A stretch of DNA of 64,000 bases from positions 4,445,367-4,509,366 of the forward strand of contig OZ029919.1 in assembly GCA_964023275.1 (NCBI GenBank), in the 5' to 3' direction. Made by a program: the position numbers and the translations under genes. The number at the start of each line of letters is the position of its first letter. Position 1 is the first letter of the stretch. Shown here piece after piece: positions 20,832 through 32,499 of this stretch. This stretch comes from Norana najaformis. Taxonomy: Eukaryota > Annelida > Clitellata > Crassiclitellata > Hormogastridae. Below the pieces are notes generated by a model. That model did not search any database and was not told where the DNA came from. It saw nothing but the letters and a program-made list of their open reading frames with translations.

Positions 20832-22055
20832 ATGCTTCACGCGCATGACGCCCTAGTGCTGTTGCGAAACGGTTTGAGCGTTCAGAAGCTGCTCTACACA
20901 ATGCGCACAGCCGTTTGCACCGAATGCCCCAGTCTAACCAGATTTGACTCTCTTTTAAGAGATTGACTATCGACTATCTTAAATGTTGAGATGTCGGATG
21001 AGAAATGGCTCCAGGCGTCCCTTCCGGTTAGGTATGGCGATCTTGGGATTCGCTGTGCTTCTACGCTGGCACTTTCTGCCTTCTTGGACTCTGCTGCAAG
21101 CACAAGCGAACTCCAAACACACATGCTGCCACCAGAATCAGCCGATACCTCAGACGAGCTAGTGAATACCGCACTGAATGCATGGATGGTCTTCACGGGT
21201 GCACAACCACCAACTGGATCAGCAGCTCATCGACAAAGGGAATGCGACAGTCGCTAGACAAGCAAGACGTCGGCGAGCTTACATGAGTTTGCGAACAACC
21301 CACTAGACCGCGCTCGTCTCTTGGCCTCTCAAGCACCACACTCTGGAGATTGGATGCTGGCTCCTCCAGTAACCGCATTGGGACTCCGTCTTTCGGATGA
21401 GGTGATACGGACCGCGGTTGGAATGCGACTGGGAACCACACTGTGCGAGCCACATATGTGTCACTATGGCGAAAGAGTCGACGCCAGAGGACTTCACGGT
21501 CTGGTCTGCAGAAAGAGTGCTGGCAGACAACGACGCCATAACATGCTCAACGACATTATATGGAGAGCGCGTACCAGAGCGAACATCCCGGCTCAGAAAG
21601 AACCGTTGGGACTCACCAGGGAAGATGGCAAACGACCGGATGGCGTGACTCTCATCCCATGGTCTCGCGGAAGGTGTCTCACATGGGATGTGACAGTTTC
21701 TGACACATTTGCAGCGTCACATCTAGGTTATACTTCAACCGGACCAAGTGAAGCTGCAAACCGGGCAGTCTCAGCCAAAAGGCTAAAATACGCCACTATA
21801 GCCCAAAACCAGTCGTTTGTGGCGGTCGCACTGGAGACCAGCGGCGCATGGAGTACGGAAGGATTGGATTTTGTGTGGGAGTTAGGACGAAGGATGACAA
21901 TGGCAACCCACGATCCACTGGAGACCAGCTACCTGCTTCAAAGACTCTCAGTAGCTGTCCAGCGTGGGAACGTCATCTGCTTCTCCGGAACTCTACTATG
22001 AACATATAGGATGATGATGATGATGATGATGATGGTAATAATAATAATAATAATA
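20832..22055 (+). mobile_element. non-LTR retrotransposon 3' end with restriction-like-endonuclease motifs
   Basis: One reading frame runs from 20832 to 22001 with two in-frame stops (20964-20966 and 21255-21257). It encodes the region after the RT: HDALVLLRNGLSVQKLLY, WLQASLPVRYGDLGIR, SGDWMLAPPV. Then comes a CCHC-like knuckle (C-x4-C-x11-H-x3-C ending GLHGLVC), followed by GKRPDGVTL and LTWDVTV, an RPD-x15-D arrangement. A knuckle ahead of RPD...D is the hallmark of R2/R4-type elements with a PD-(D/E)XK endonuclease; assignment to that group is inference. The 3' end is an (ATG)n run at 22012-22034. It is absent from unit 2 (about 40345), so it is a 5'-truncated insertion into (TAA)n DNA. 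Confidence 0.75.
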
Positions 22056-22099
22056 ACAATAATAGCATCAATAATAATAATGAAAGGCGGCCAATGACG

Positions 22100-22324
22100 A
22101 ATTGAATAACGACGAAATGAATTTTTCACCTGAGGTAATATACAGAAAAGCCAAGACCGACGATTAGCCTACTAGAATAAAGCCCCCTCAATTTTTGAAA
22201 TCCTCTGCGATCGTAAGTATCTTGGGTGAAAATAATAATAGTTATTTTATTAATAGGAATAATTATATTAATAATAATATAACGATAACATTAATAATAG
22301 TAACATAACAATAATAATAATAAT
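22100..22324. other. no gene; AT-rich spacer
   Basis: Shared with 40385-40614; short TAA/TAT repeats only. Confidence 0.5.
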
Positions 22325-22440
22325 AGATGGATCGATGGATGGATGGATGAATGGATGGATGAATGGATGGATGAATGGATGGATGAATCGATGGATGGAT
22401 GGATCGATGGAGGGATGGATGGATGGATGGATGGATGGAC
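22325..22440. repeat. (GGAT)n minisatellite
   Basis: GGAT units with GAAT and CGAT variants. The paralogue at 40615-40715 differs in unit order. It abuts the next retrotransposon fragment. Confidence 0.95.
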
Positions 22441-23271
22441 CAACAGGAGCAGCATCACACCACCAGAAGGATTGGAATATCCGTTGGATAATCAAGACAG
22501 GACGGGCCTGCTTGAGTCATTTAGTGGTCCATGAGATCGCGATCGCCTCCTAACCCCACGAGTACCACATTCGAGCGATTGGCTGCTAGCTCCTCTGTAT
22601 CCCCTGTGGAAGTGCGCCTCTCAGACGAGGAGGTACCGTTTTTGCAGTTGGGATGAGACTGGTCTCAACACGTTGCGAACCACATTTATGCCATCACTGC
22701 GGGAAGAGTCGACGCCAATGGACCTCACGGCCTGGTTTGCAGAGCAGGAGGCGGCAAACAACAGCGGCACAGTTTGCTGAACGACGTCATATGGAGAGCT
22801 GAGCACAGCAAAAATCCCAGCGCCGAAAGAGCCTCTGGGTTTCTAAATGGAAGACGGAAGACGCCCGGATGGTGTGACGCTCATCCCTTGGTCGCGTGGT
22901 CGGTGCCTAGCATGGGATGTTACAGTACCGGTCACTTATGCAACGTCTCATCTAGCCCACACATCACGATCAGGTGAAGCCGCTGACCGCACAGCCTCGT
23001 TAGAAAGGATGAAGTACGCTACCATCACTCGCACTCACTCCTTAGTGGCTGTGGTCTTGGAGACCCGCGGTGCCTGGAACAAGGAATGTCTGGAATTCAT
23101 CTTAGAATTTTGAAGCCGGACAACAGATGCAACCAACGATCCGCTATACACCTTTTACTTGTTCAAGAAGATTTCGGTGGATGTTCAACGAGAAAAATGT
23201 CATCTGCCTCTCCGAAGCACTGCCATCACGCTTGGAATCCTCTGAAGACAGCGCTTCCACATTATTTAAAA

Positions 23272-23272
<1 letters not shown>
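22441..23272 (+). mobile_element. (TAA)n-associated retrotransposon fragment, copy 2
   Basis: Degenerate upstream of 22847. From 22847 to 23113 it is open and reads GRRPDGVTLIPWSRGRCLAW, DVTV, then KYATITRTHSLVAVVLETRG, homologous to the C-terminus of the element at 20832. It ends ATTATTTAAAAATA directly on a (TAA)n run. Paralogue at 40716-41550. Confidence 0.7.
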
Positions 23273-23330
<58 letters not shown>

Positions 23331-23440
23331 TCAATAATAATAATAATATCAATAATAATAATTATAGTTATAGTAGCAGTAGTAGTAGTAGTTGTTGTTG
23401 TTGTTGTAATAGTAATAGTAATAATAATAATAATAAAAAA
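23273..23440. repeat. (TAA)n/(TAG)n/(TTG)n microsatellite
   Basis: Longer than its paralogue at 41555-41690. Confidence 0.95.
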
Positions 23441-23452
23441 ATGCAAGACATC

Positions 23453-23968
23453 AGCCTCGGACCTTCAGACCATCTTAGGAACGGCTCCGACTATCAGCCA
23501 CGGAACGGTTCAACTAAATAACGGCTTAACAACCCACCGGCCGGCGGGCGACGAATACCTGTCCGTCCTGCGTATATCCTTCGGATCGGGGACTATCTGA
23601 ACGCCGCGTCGCTTTCCATCTGCGAGGAACTGTTGGACGGTGGGACAACCGCGTGCCATCGGCGGCGGATCACATCGCCCATCGTCGTTTCCTCACCCTC
23701 GACGCTACGTGCTTCAGGAACTTCGGGACTTCAGCACATGCCATCGTCTTTTAAGTCTAGTTGGGAATCTGTTGGTATGGCGTTGCGTGTCTGCGCGAGC
23801 TTGCCATTGGTGACTCTTCTAGTTGTCTGAGCTATGTTCACTTACAGGATACTATTCTGTTCTTAATGACACTAAACATCATCAGTGACTTTTAACATCA
23901 AGTCTAGCGCAGTGAGCGCCACTGATTCTTAGATAGGCGCTATACAAATTTCTGATTACAATTACAAC
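23453..23968 (+). mobile_element. LINE 3' end inserted in unit 1 only
   Basis: Unit 2 reads GCATGACATCAAGGAGGACTAG without a break at about 41690. Here ~515 bp of much more GC-rich DNA lies between GACATCA and AACGAGGACTAG. It ends GGCGCTATACAAATTTCTG then ATTACAATTAC, a CR1/L2-type 3' end. No long ORF is kept. Confidence 0.65.
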
Positions 23969-24084
23969 GAGGACTAGACATCCGAGAGACAATGCTGTCC
24001 CTATTTTTCATATTCCTGAGGGATCAAATGAACCTCAAATGAACAGAGAAAAATATATTAAAAGATATAATAAAAATAATAAAT

Positions 24085-24180
24085 AATAATGTGGACAAAT
24101 TTGTCCATGACCAGCTTACCACAAACCTTGATTGCTGGCGTCTGTCTGCGAAAATGTTCGTCAGGTTGTCCTCTTTAACC
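24085..24180 (-). promoter_or_regulatory. SCP-type first-exon module, TATA degenerate
   Basis: Minus strand: the first-exon sequence ending GTTTGTG|GTAAGC (donor 24118-24119) is kept, but the TATA reads GGTTAAAGAG. It could serve SCP3 4.4 kb downstream, since SCP3's nearer module is broken; this is speculative. Confidence 0.4.
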
Positions 24181-24494
24181 GAACCCTCGGAAGACAAAAA
24201 TCCCGATGTTTGACAGGATTTTATACCTAAAGCGAATGACCCTTGATCACAGTCGCGTGGCTGGTCGTCTCGTCTAGAACAATGCATCTTTGTTAAGCTT
24301 ATCATCGTTTTGGGCGTCACCTCAGATTCCAAATAAATTGGTTTACAACTCTTTCTTATATACACAAAGTGGTTGCAGATGCTGCCATAATAATTGAATC
24401 TGTTAAGCAACCTCCTAATGATTCAATCTGTTAAGCAAATTCCCAGACAGTTTCAGTCTCGTGAACAAATGATCCGAAGATGTCTCGTGCCCTA

Positions 24495-24625
24495 GTTTGC
24501 TGTATCGGTAAACGCGCGTGCCAAGGAGCCTATGTCCTTGAGGATTCCTGTTTCGCAACCCTTTCGTGACTTACTTCAGAAATTTGAATCTCGGGCTAGG
24601 ACGGCACGTGCACGGGATCTTAAAT
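24495..24625 (+). repeat. tRNA-Lys-like SINE fragment
   Basis: Box-A-like region (TTTGCTGTATCGGTAAACG) and box-B-like region (TTTCGCAACCC) at tRNA spacing. Related copies at 26485, 42232, 48830, 56805 and 60030. Confidence 0.5.
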
Positions 24626-24639
24626 GGCGTGTTGACTTA

Positions 24640-24827
24640 TTTCAGCCCCTATACGTTGTTGTGGGACATCTTGTCTAAGTCATCAATTCTAATTCTGATT
24701 TGCCGTTGCTAATTGATATTCGATGACGAAATGATGTCAGTTCATACATCCTCAACGCTTTAAGTTGACTTTTTATCTAAATGATGGTTGCCAGATTTCT
24801 GTATTTCTTAACATATTTAACAGGACA
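24640..24827 (+). pseudogene. relic of plus-strand SCP-like exon end and 3' flank
   Basis: AGCCCCTATACGTTGTTGTG and the next ~170 bases match the end of the SCP-like exons at 46035 and 61070. Only the last codons remain here. The match breaks at 24827, the unit-1 deletion junction. Confidence 0.5.
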
Positions 24828-24829
24828 GA

Positions 24830-26260
24830 CAGAAAGACTGATATATGAATATGTACTTCATAAATCATAAGTGCATGTGTAGGCCTAAATATAATTATAC
24901 GCAGGTCGACCATGCGAATCCTGTCACCAGCAGTAAGACATACAAACTTTAAAACTTTCAGCCAAACAGGTCCCCTGACTGACTGATCGCCATGCAGGGG
25001 GCTCAGATCTAGCAAGATTTGACAGAACCCTGAAAAATTAATGGGAATGCTGGTCAGACAACTCGCCCTCACTGCTCATTGCTATATGGATGTCATCTTT
25101 GACCAGTCAGGCAGTCGGGATGTAATCCGAAGCATTAAATTAGTTTCTTCAGCTATGAAAACATACAAATGTATATTATGCACTTATGGTTTTGTAATTT
25201 GGGTGGATACGTATATATGCCCGTATTCATATAGTCGCCCTTCATAATTGTTATCCCCACATAGTCTCTGCATCGCAAACCGAAGTAAGCTCCCTTTGTT
25301 TTATATATGAACATCGGTTTCGTTGTATTTAACAAATAACATTATAGACACATTGCGTTCGGATTTCCTGATAAGAACAATGGATAAATTTGTTACAAAA
25401 CGGAAATGACTAGATGACAATTTTGATGGTGAAATTGCACTTGTGGATGTAGTCTCATCAGCTTTTAATCATTCTTTCAGTGTACATGCAATGAGATGAA
25501 ATTGAACACCAGTTACTTAGTTTTCATGGTTCGACTCCAGGTATAGACAATTTTCATGAGTTGACTAAGCTATCCATCCCATCCGCATAGGTAAAAGAAA
25601 AGAATCGCCTATGTAGGTTAATTAGCTGCGTCATTGTGTTGAAATCCGGGTATAAACGAGATTACACAATCCGCATATGGCAAGTAACTTAAGTGACTGT
25701 TCTGACAATACGTAGAGTGATAAAACTGAAGTAGATTACAGGTAACTTGAAGCCTGCTTAGCTTAAACTTGATCATAACTAAATGTGGACTATAACTGTG
25801 AGAGATTAATATATCCAAAATGGTCTCTCTAATGACTTTTCATGCTAGCAGTTAAACAATAAGTATTATGTAAAAAGGTCCTGGAACCCAAAAGGACCTA
25901 AGCACCCAGACCCCATTATAATTCAGCGCCCCCAATGTTTGTAACGGATCGACGCCTCTGACCTGGCGCACTGCCAGCATCCCAAAAACATTTTATGTGA
26001 CAAATGTGGGTCACTTAAGGGTCCGCTATTGAAATAATAGTAGTAGTTCCAAAGCTTAACGACATTTTTGGACATCAAAGTCCGTTGACGTCGCCCTCAT
26101 TCTTTATCCAGGCATGAAACTGGTACCACTCGAACACGGCAGTCGGGGAGTCCAATTGAAATATGGATCTCATTTGGACCCTTCATAGACATGCTTACAA
26201 GGTGCGTTCCATAACTTAAAATGCTGGATCCGCCCCGTATATATAATATATATATATACA
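24830..26260. other. block C, copy 1: duplicated, no gene recognised
   Basis: Matched by 47205-48590 and 62930-64000. Reading frames are short and not conserved. It contains short TA repeats near 26238-26262. Confidence 0.6.
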
Positions 26261-26269
26261 TATAAATCT

Positions 26270-26740
26270 GGAGTTTAAAGCTGAGTCAAGACAGGAAGAT
26301 TTTGCAGCTTCTGTTTCTTTAGAGCCCCGTAGCGAACTCAACTAGAAAATGAGTTTACTGACCGTATATACTGTCGGTGGAGGAGGACCCGACACCCCTC
26401 CTCATCTGCTGAGTGTTAAAGTCGCTAGCGCATGCGCACTCATGGCTGCCTCTCGCGATCAGCTTATACTGGAATGCTCTACTGGCCTAGTTAGCTACAT
26501 CGGTGAAGGAGTACGCCCAGGATCCTCTATGAGTGAGGAACCCGATTCAAGACCCGATCGTGGCTTATTCAGAGATGCAAATCTCGGGCTAGTACTGTCC
26601 GTGCACGGGGACTCTAAATGATGTGGCCCCCATTCAAACGGGCAACGGTGTTGAAGGATCTCACCCAATTAACTCATTGCAAAAATGAGCAGGGTTGAGG
26701 CCATACGGTCGCTATATAAAATGTGTACATTTACATCTCA
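26270..26740 (+). repeat. SINE-like composite with TATA module
   Basis: A repeat start (AGCGAACTCAACTAGAAAATG), then a diverged tRNA-Lys-like part from 26485, then GGTCGCTATATAAAATG at about 26708, a TATA-bearing segment also present at 19895, 39418, 45400, 49050, 57220 and 60430. The 90-codon frame at 26349-26621 lies wholly in this repeat. Confidence 0.6.
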
Positions 26741-26744
26741 TTTC

Positions 26745-27840
26745 TTCTTGTGTTGGTGGCAACAGGGTTAGAAAGTCAGTTCTATACTCGTAATGTTCTG
26801 GTTAGGGTTGATTTTCGGGTAATGCGTATAGGGTTATACTTTGTTCGGGTGTCAATTTTACACTCATCATGCGCCATAATGTGTCATCAAAGCTTGAAGG
26901 CATTAATTCCCGATTGGGATTAATGTTAGTCTTAGGTTCATTTTCATTTTTCGTACTCGATGGCTAGCAATGTTGCTGGACTGAATGATGACAGAGGAGG
27001 GATACAGTGGACTGAAGAGAGAGGCACAGAACAGAGAAAAATGGCGACATTGGACATACGAACCTGCCGGGGGGCAGAGAACATAAAGAAGAAGAAGACT
27101 GGATGGCTAATAAATATTCCTCTACTGGGTGTGATTTGAACTTCTCATGTGGAGCAGAGTAGAGAGTCAGAAAAAAGGGAGATCGTCTTAGATTATATCT
27201 CACTCAGCAGAATGGTTCTGTCTATTTATGTGGCAACCCCAACCCTTAAAATTCACTGAACTCCGTAAGACGATAGAACAGTCATAGGCTGTACATGGAA
27301 AATCTTCGCAACAAATGCTCTGTCATGTCATATGGAAACGCGATGCCTGAATGGTTGAGCGAGGGCCTTGACATGTGAAGGTTGTAGGTTGGAGCCTCAA
27401 AATGGTATCGCAGAATTGTTAAGCGCTATCATCATGTTGCTTTGCAATATGACTATAAGCAAATAAATATTGAATGAGTTTTTGAATGAAAAACGAAAGA
27501 AAGATATAGTAGCTATCGTGCTGTAAGTCATCCATACGAGGATGGGTTCAACTCCAGCAAGATATGATGGAACTGCAATATGTATCATATATATCTGTAT
27601 TTCTATCCATGTATATATGAAAGTGTATATGTCTCTCAGTAAACGAGACAGAATGGCATCTTGAGAGTGGAAATGAAAGCCGATGTTCGTTTCTTGACGA
27701 GCATCAAATTGTCGTCTGACTCTCCAGGTTAGGCAGCCCCTCTTCTCAATCTCAGGCATTGTTTCGTAATTCTGCGCATCCACTGCTGGCCACTGTAGGT
27801 GTAAATGACAATAGAGATTTGTTTTGTGGTCGGTATCATT
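26745..27840 (+). repeat. composite repeat R, copy in block C1
   Basis: Full-length copy with SINE part at 27343-27490. It has an extra ~110 bp near 26970-27090 absent from 49310. Confidence 0.7.
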
Positions 27841-28047
27841 ATCTGTATAATTATTATTATAAATCATAACAATAATAACAATATCAGCCATAGCTTGAGC
27901 GACAATTTATAGGTTTAATTAAATGAGAAAAAATTAGAGGTTGTCCAAATGTTAACTATGGACAGAGTCGATATTTTGTAGGACATTCCTTTATTTCTCT
28001 GCGATGTTATTTATCTACAGCCTGTTTCGATTGTTGCAATCGGCAAA

Positions 28048-28049
<2 letters not shown>

Positions 28050-28095
<46 letters not shown>
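28050..28095. repeat. (TTA)n microsatellite
   Basis: Perfect run, immediately beside a minus-strand retrotransposon end. Confidence 0.95.
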
Positions 28096-28136
28096 GACAG
28101 TTCTAAGTTATTGGTATTACTGTTATCCTAGATGTT

Positions 28137-28310
28137 CATAGTAGAGTTCCGGAGAAGCAGATGACGTTCCCACGCTGGACAGCTACTGAGAGTCTTTGGA
28201 GCAGGTAGCTGGTCTCCAGTGGATCGTGGTTGCCATTGTCATCCTTCGTTCTAACTCCGACATAAAATCCGATCCTTCCGTAATCCATGCGCCGCTGGTC
28301 GCTGGTGGCG
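28137..28310 (-). mobile_element. minus-strand end of the (TAA)n-associated retrotransposon
   Basis: Reverse complement of about 21835-22012 with few differences, including the codons for SYLLQRLSVAVQRGN. Only the last ~170 bp are present, with the 3' end facing the (TTA)n run. Confidence 0.8.
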
Positions 28311-28364
28311 AATCGGGTTCCTTACTCCTAGAGGCTCCTTAGCGTGCGCCTTCACCTTCAAGCT

Positions 28365-28494
28365 CTGCTCTAAAGCTAAGCCCAGGACACCAGCTAGTCA
28401 AGTCATAAGAGTTGCCCAACGATGTCATGGGAAGAACAAGATGCGGTTTCCAGAAGACTACAGGGAGGGAAGTAAGGAGACAGAGAGATGTGTA

Positions 28495-28542
<48 letters not shown>

Positions 28543-28940
28543 ACAGATCAGCTGTTACAGTAAGTGAAATGCTTGAGGAGTAATAGATAGCAGTTTGAGA
28601 GAGATGATGGTGAGGGAACAGAAGAGATAGAGAAACGGAGAGTTTATTTAATTCAGGAGGAAGATTGTTCCAGAGTCGAGGTGTGGTATGGTAGATAGAT
28701 CGTTAGAGAAGTTACGATGAATTTTTGTAGAAAGACGGGCAAGGGTGAGGTAAGAAGATGAGCGGGTAGAGCGAGGTAAATGGATGGTAATGAGTTTGCA
28801 AAGATAAGTAGTTTTGTAGCATTGCAAGGAACTGAAGGTTAAATAAAGAACTTTGAAATGAAGGCGTTAAGAGATTTTCAGCCAATAGAATGATTTAGGA
28901 AAGAAGTGATATGTGATGCCTATGCAGGTGAATTTTGAAT
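28365..28940 (-). mobile_element. CR1-like LINE 3' part
   Basis: Matches 15640-16180, including a (GA)n run at 28500-28536 and the RT C-terminal codons. It marks the boundary between the two tandem units. Confidence 0.65.
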
Positions 28941-29640
28941 GGTTCTGTCAATGAATTTCTTCCCCTTAGAATTCACCGATCCCCATAAGATGACCGAAGG
29001 GTCACACTGCCTGTAGATGAAGACTCCCCAACCCATGTTCTGGTAGGTCATATAAGAAAACGATATCTGAATGGTTGAGCGAGCGCCTTGGAATGTGAAG
29101 GTTGTAGGATCGAGCCTCAAAATGGTATCGCTAAATTGTTTAGCGCCATCTTGTTGCTTTGCAATATCAGTATAAATAAATAAATAATGAATGAATGATT
29201 GAATGATTGAATGAAATAAAAAAGAAAGATAGCGGAGATAGCGGACCTGCTGGAGGTCAGCCAAAAGAGACTGGATTCTATTCCAGCAAGACATGATGCA
29301 CCTGGAATATTATCTCCAACTGGCTGGAATTAATCCCTCTTAGGGGAGTTGTCAGCCATGAAGCCACTGGAATATGTATAATTATGTATCATATATATCT
29401 GTATCTGTATTTATGTATATGTATATACGTGTATATGCCCCTCAGTAAATAAGACAGAACGGCATCTTGCGAGTCGAAATGAAAGTCGATGTTCCTTTGC
29501 TGACGAGCGATGAATAGTCGCCGGACTTTCCATCATAGGCTACTCCTCCTCTCATTCTCATGCATGGTTTCGTAATTCTACGCATCCAATGTTGGCCACT
29601 ATAGGTGTAAATAGAAATAGAACTTTGTTTTTTTGGTTGG
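28941..29640 (+). repeat. composite repeat R, copy at start of unit 2
   Basis: Only the part from the TTCTGTCAATGAAT segment on. SINE part at 29073-29222. Matches 1080-1650 closely. Confidence 0.7.
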
Positions 29641-29654
29641 TATCATAATCTGTT

Positions 29655-29666
29655 TAATAATATTAT

Positions 29667-29709
<43 letters not shown>

Positions 29710-29724
29710 AATATTAATAATAAT

Positions 29725-29756
<32 letters not shown>

Positions 29757-29900
29757 GAAGAAGAAGAAGAACAACAACAACAACAACAACAACAAAAAGT
29801 ATAATAATAGAAATAATAATAAATAAACATTAAAAAAGTAAAAAATAACAAAAATTTTTAGATATAATAAGTATAACAATAATAACAATAATTATAATGA
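29655..29900. repeat. TAA/TTA/AAC microsatellite complex
   Basis: Contains adjacent inverted TAA and TTA blocks (29655-29740) that could fold back. Confidence 0.95.
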
Positions 29901-30004
29901 TAATGACGAATTAACTGCAACAGTGGCGTAGCTAGCCTTCCGAGTAAACTGAACTTTGGCTATTTTGCTCTAAGTAATTGAGCAACCGGGACTTGGACCC
30001 TTGG

Positions 30005-30330
30005 GAGCCCAGGCGCCCCTGGCGTCGTGGATTTCATGTGCTTTGCGCAACCTGAACACGCTACGCTTTAAAGGGGAACACAAGTTTTTCGCAGCTTTCC
30101 TACAATCGTTTTCTACAGCAGTTGAGTTATCTAATGAAGTCAGATGGTTAAACGTACGTGACGGGTGCCGATATGTCTCACACAATGCGAAACTATCATA
30201 CAGCTTTCTAGGACTAAGTAAAATTCGAAAGAAACAAATGCTAAACACAACGGTTATGGCTTCACTGAAGTCAATTGCCCAACAAGATAGAACAATGGTC
30301 CAAAACCTGAAACATTCAGCTTTGAAACAG
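30005..30330 (-). mobile_element. LINE ORF2 5' fragment, unit 2
   Basis: Paralogue of 2095-2380, at the same place behind the SCP4 3' end. A 124-codon plus-strand frame here is antisense to it. Confidence 0.4.
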
Positions 30331-30749
30331 AGGCATATTGAAATAAAAGCATACTTACATACATTGTGCACATGAAGGGCATGAACTGTGAACGTTACTG
30401 GTGCATACGCATTGTGTATGAAATAAAACGAATATTGAGTTTTAAATTGTTTTCAATTTTAATAAATCATATATCATAAGGTATAGAAATTAAACAGGTA
30501 TAAATTTCTATCAAATGCCAGTGAAAGTCAATATACCAAGTCTCCAAAGCCAATGAATGAAACTAAAAATCACAAATGCCTCCAAACAGATCAAATAAGT
30601 ATCAGGCCCCAATTGTTTTCAAACTATGCAAAAATGTTCATTGAACACTTTAAAATCGGCGTTTAAAGGAAATAAAATTTCCATCCGTTACAAGAAGTCA
30701 ACTACGCCACATTTTGCCAGAAGATTGGATTTCGTTCATCATTATGCTG

Positions 30750-31748
30750 TTACTCCAACGGCCCAAAGAAGAATTGATACGGGCTTTTTTATCTTCAGAC
30801 AAGAAAAAATCAAGAAAGGCTGTAGTCATCTCATCTTTGCTCAGCTTCCCATCGTGGTTGGTATCGATAGCATTGAATGCTATCTTTGCAAAGCCCACGC
30901 CCGCGCCCACGCTTTCAAATAACCTTCGGTGTTCGTCTTCTTGCAGAAAGCCATCTTCGTTAGTGTCTAAAGCTTCCACGAAGCACCGACATTCTTCAGT
31001 AAGGAGGGCCTTGAATTCTTCAGCATTTCGTTGGTTCTTTATGGATTCAATAAACACCGGTTCTTTTATCTGTTGACTATTGGTTCCGGCCAACTTACTA
31101 TAATTTTGCCACACCTACAACGGAATATAAGCTCGAAATTGCATTTATTATTTAAAGTATTATTATTCTCGCCTAAAAATCATCCAGTCTGATGAGCAGT
31201 TGTAGCAATGTAAATTTGTGAATGTTAATCTGTTTACAAGTCATGAGTTAAGTTACGTCTGCAATAAGAAGCAGATCTCCAAAAACATATTATTTGTCCA
31301 TCTTCGTCTCTTTAAAGCAATCTTGAACAACCCAAACCATGTCTTACATCAGCTACTCCCCCCAGTTAAAACCCTCAGTTATTCCCTACGGCCCCACACC
31401 CATGATCGTTTTATTCTTCCCGCTGATAATTTAACGCAGAAATGTTTTATTATTAGGATGTTGAAGGCATATTAAGTTTTTCTTGTGTTCTTAAATACCT
31501 GTAAACCGATGTGCGATTAGCTATTGCTTAATAAATAATAAACCTACTAACTTATTCACTTTATCTGTTGGCAATTCTTACGTTGCTTAAGCTTTTCCGG
31601 ATCCTTTCTTGTCGTGCAGAATCCAGGTTTTCGTTCTCACAAAATCGCTTGCCGAACATCTCGAGATCCCTTTTTGTTACTACACCGTCGCATCCATGTC
31701 CAGTACGCTGAAATATCTCTTCATTTTCTTCACCCAAAACTCAGACAT
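30750..31748 (-). pseudogene. SCP4 pseudogene (paralogue of SCP1)
   Basis: Exon 1 is 31582-31748 (167 bases instead of 168) and exon 2 is 30750-31114 (365 instead of 366). Compared with SCP1, one base is missing in the loop I codons (ACCGTCGCATCC against ACCGTCGCCATCC, near 31690), which shifts the frame inside the first EF-hand. A second is missing near 30790 (GGGCTTTTTTATC against GGGCTTTTTTCATC), which replaces the FFGPLE end. Splice sites, the 5'-UTR acceptor and the TATA module (32284-32341) are all still intact, so transcription may continue. The two lesions and otherwise high similarity point to recent loss. Confidence 0.88.
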
Positions 31749-32049
31749 TCTGACGAGGCTGTGATGACAGGGCTTCGAGTATATATTAGTATATATATTT
31801 CTAATGACACGAGATTTTTCAATTGCTGAAAGATAAAGATATTCATATGCAATTTATTGCAGTTATTAATAGACGCTTATAATCAGTTTTGAGATTGCGG
31901 CAATGATATTGCATCTACATCGTCCAAGAGCGACATTTTCCTAAGATTTGAGTGATAGACAAGTACTGTAAGCCCATGGTCAGCATCATCGTTAGCTCAT
32001 CCAGAAAGGATTAAAGACGGTGAAAAGGCTGCCAACGAGTCCGTCGGTA

Positions 32050-32057
32050 TAATAGTA

Positions 32058-32090
<33 letters not shown>
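32050..32090. repeat. short (TAG/TAA)n microsatellite, empty site
   Basis: Unit-2 counterpart of the site that holds the 2.2-kb element in unit 1. Confidence 0.9.
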
Positions 32091-32092
<2 letters not shown>

Positions 32093-32283
32093 CACATCAA
32101 CGAAGAATAACCATCCCAGAGAAAATGCTGCTCCTAATTTTTATAACCCTGTAATCCTGAGGAATAACATGCACCTTAGGGAAAATTATAATATCAATAT
32201 TGAATAATAATAAGAATAATAATAATAATGCAAAAAAAGTAAGACCCATGAACGTGTTGCAACACGTCCATGACCAAACTTAC

Positions 32284-32341
32284 CGCAAACACTGATTGCT
32301 GGCGTCTCTGCGAATAGGCTCGTGACGTTTGCCTCTTTATA
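32284..32341 (-). promoter_or_regulatory. SCP4 TATA box and first exon
   Basis: TATAAA at 32336-32341 on the minus strand. The exon ends TTTGCG|GTAAGT with the donor at 32282-32283. Nearly identical to the SCP1 module. Confidence 0.5.
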
Positions 32342-32499
32342 CCGAACCTCGCAAGACAAAAAAGTAATTTTCGATTGCCATAACCGCTATCTTTAGCACC
32401 TGCTCTTAATAACTTATTCTTCAGAGGATATTAATTGCCCTAAGCCCTAAATAAAAGTTTCATATTACATCGACTTCTGTTATACAAGATCATTCATCA

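Noticed and set aside
22325-22440. GGAT repeats and other short direct repeats as a CRISPR array
   Set aside because: Units are 4 bp with no spacers; the genome is eukaryotic.
26349-26621. 90-codon frame kept almost unchanged at 48695-48967
   Set aside because: It lies wholly in a SINE-like repeat with a tRNA-derived part; the similarity is explained by the block duplication, and no domain or codon bias is seen.
30001-30375. 124-codon plus-strand frame near SCP4
   Set aside because: Antisense to the degenerate LINE 5' fragment; shorter and broken in the other copies.
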